A stretch of DNA of 5,862 bases from JBAZCI01 sp041671025 (GTDB taxonomy: Bacteria > Patescibacteriota > Patescibacteriia > UBA10025). Position numbers and translations under genes: made by a program. Location of the stretch: positions 1-5,862 of the forward strand of contig JBAZCI010000047.1 in NCBI GenBank assembly GCA_041671025.1. The letters are read 5' to 3'. Below are positions 5,434 through 5,862 of the stretch, piece after piece. Position 1 is the first letter of the stretch; the number at the start of each line of letters is the position of its first letter. The notes beneath the pieces are model-generated. The model was given only the letters and a program-made list of their open reading frames with translations, was not told the origin of the DNA and did not search any database.

Positions 5434-5862
5434 ATGAAAAACAAAAGCATTCTTAGCAATATATTCATCGTCCTGACAATCCTGTTGTCAGGGTATTTTG
5501 TCATGGGCGTCACCCACGAAGCACAGGCACTGTCCGCGCCGACAATTGTCAGCCCAAAAGAGGGATACGTCCTGCCTCCCGATAGTCCGCTACTCATTTC
5601 CGGTCTCGCCCAAAATAATTCGAAGATATTCTTTTTTATCGACGGCAAGCTCATCGGTGGAGTACAGGCAAAAAATGGGAAAAAGGGAACGGCGAGTTTC
5701 GCATTTCGCACCACCAAATCATTTACGATTGGCGCACACAGTATAACTGCACAGGCAATCATTGGCGGGGACAAAAGCGGCTATACAGAACCACGCTCCT
5801 TTACCGTGCCTAAACTTTGGCCCCGAAGACTCGACGGAGTACTCGTTGAAGCAAACAAAGCC
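5434..5862 (+). CDS. Secreted protein with N-terminal Ig-like domain (3' truncated), possibly DUF3048-type
   Basis: The first 143 residues are visible; the frame runs off the window. Residues 1-32 form a Sec signal peptide: basic MKNKS, a hydrophobic core from about 10 to 26, and a likely signal peptidase I site after HEAQA (A30-Q-A32). Residues about 36-125 read as one beta-rich Ig-like domain (TIVSPKEGYVLPP, LLISGLA, KIFFFIDGKLIGG, HSITAQAI, RSFTV), of the kind found in bacterial surface and cell-wall proteins. After it comes PRRLDGVLVEANKA, which resembles the lead-in of DUF3048 (YerB-like) proteins as I remember them; that assignment rests on about 14 residues and is tentative. The product is exported. 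It is divergent from pilT and shares its upstream region. Its own promoter is close to the ATG and there is only a purine-rich AGAAAG abutting the start. Confidence 0.82.
   Translation, partial: MKNKSILSNIFIVLTILLSGYFVMGVTHEAQALSAPTIVSPKEGYVLPPDSPLLISGLAQNNSKIFFFIDGKLIGGVQAKNGKKGTASFAFRTTKSFTIGAHSITAQAIIGGDKSGYTEPRSFTVPKLWPRRLDGVLVEANKA

Noticed and set aside
5361..5456. 31-codon plus-strand frame starting MNTTKISSND
   Set aside because: It begins upstream of the predicted promoter of the Ig-like gene, so it would not be on that transcript, and it overlaps the signal-peptide coding region.
5415..5774. Minus-strand open frame of 119 codons opposite the Ig-like gene
   Set aside because: It is antisense to a gene with a clear signal peptide and promoter; its protein shows no domain logic.
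1..5862. CRISPR array, transposon, integron or defence system
   Set aside because: No direct-repeat array, transposase, recombinase or terminal inverted repeats flanking a gene were seen on either strand.

Overview
This 5.9 kb window looks like ordinary bacterial chromosome with short, mostly monocistronic units. It carries the 3' end of an HU-type DNA-binding protein gene, tRNA-Lys(CTT), an HD-domain protein, tRNA-Arg(TCG), a GT4-type glycosyltransferase, a deoxyhypusine-synthase-family enzyme, a PilT-type ATPase, and the 5' part of a secreted Ig-like protein. The standard genetic code fits every gene. The mix (a DHS-family protein in a bacterium, an isolated PilT, short spacers, weak Shine-Dalgarno signals) suggests Patescibacteria (the candidate phyla radiation). 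That is an inference from gene content; no 16S rRNA or ribosomal protein is present to settle it.

Layout. Positions 2-208 (+) are the HU tail, followed by a hairpin terminator (229-260) that also faces tRNA-Lys (285-360, -). The minus-strand block then reads, in transcription order, glycosyltransferase (2770-1688), tRNA-Arg (1618-1546), a 187-base palindrome-rich spacer, HD protein (1358-462) and tRNA-Lys. The glycosyltransferase and the DHS-family gene (2910-3944, +) diverge from a 139-base region holding two opposed extended -10 promoters. The DHS-family gene converges on pilT (5082-4033, -) across a near-perfect two-way hairpin terminator (3980-4014). pilT and the secreted Ig-like gene (5434 to the window end, +) diverge from a 351-base AT-rich region with a consensus-like promoter for each.

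Functional links are loose. PilT, the glycosyltransferase and the secreted Ig-like protein all fit a cell-surface theme. The DHS-family enzyme suggests polyamine or aminobutyl-transfer chemistry. No CRISPR array, transposon or defence system is visible. The points most worth following up are: (1) a DHS-family enzyme that keeps the catalytic lysine motif but lacks several residues expected in the polyamine pocket; (2) an apparent near-leaderless start architecture with extended -10 elements and no good Shine-Dalgarno sites; (3) the palindromic TCGC/GCGA-rich spacer behind tRNA-Arg. I see no convincing wholly new multi-gene system.
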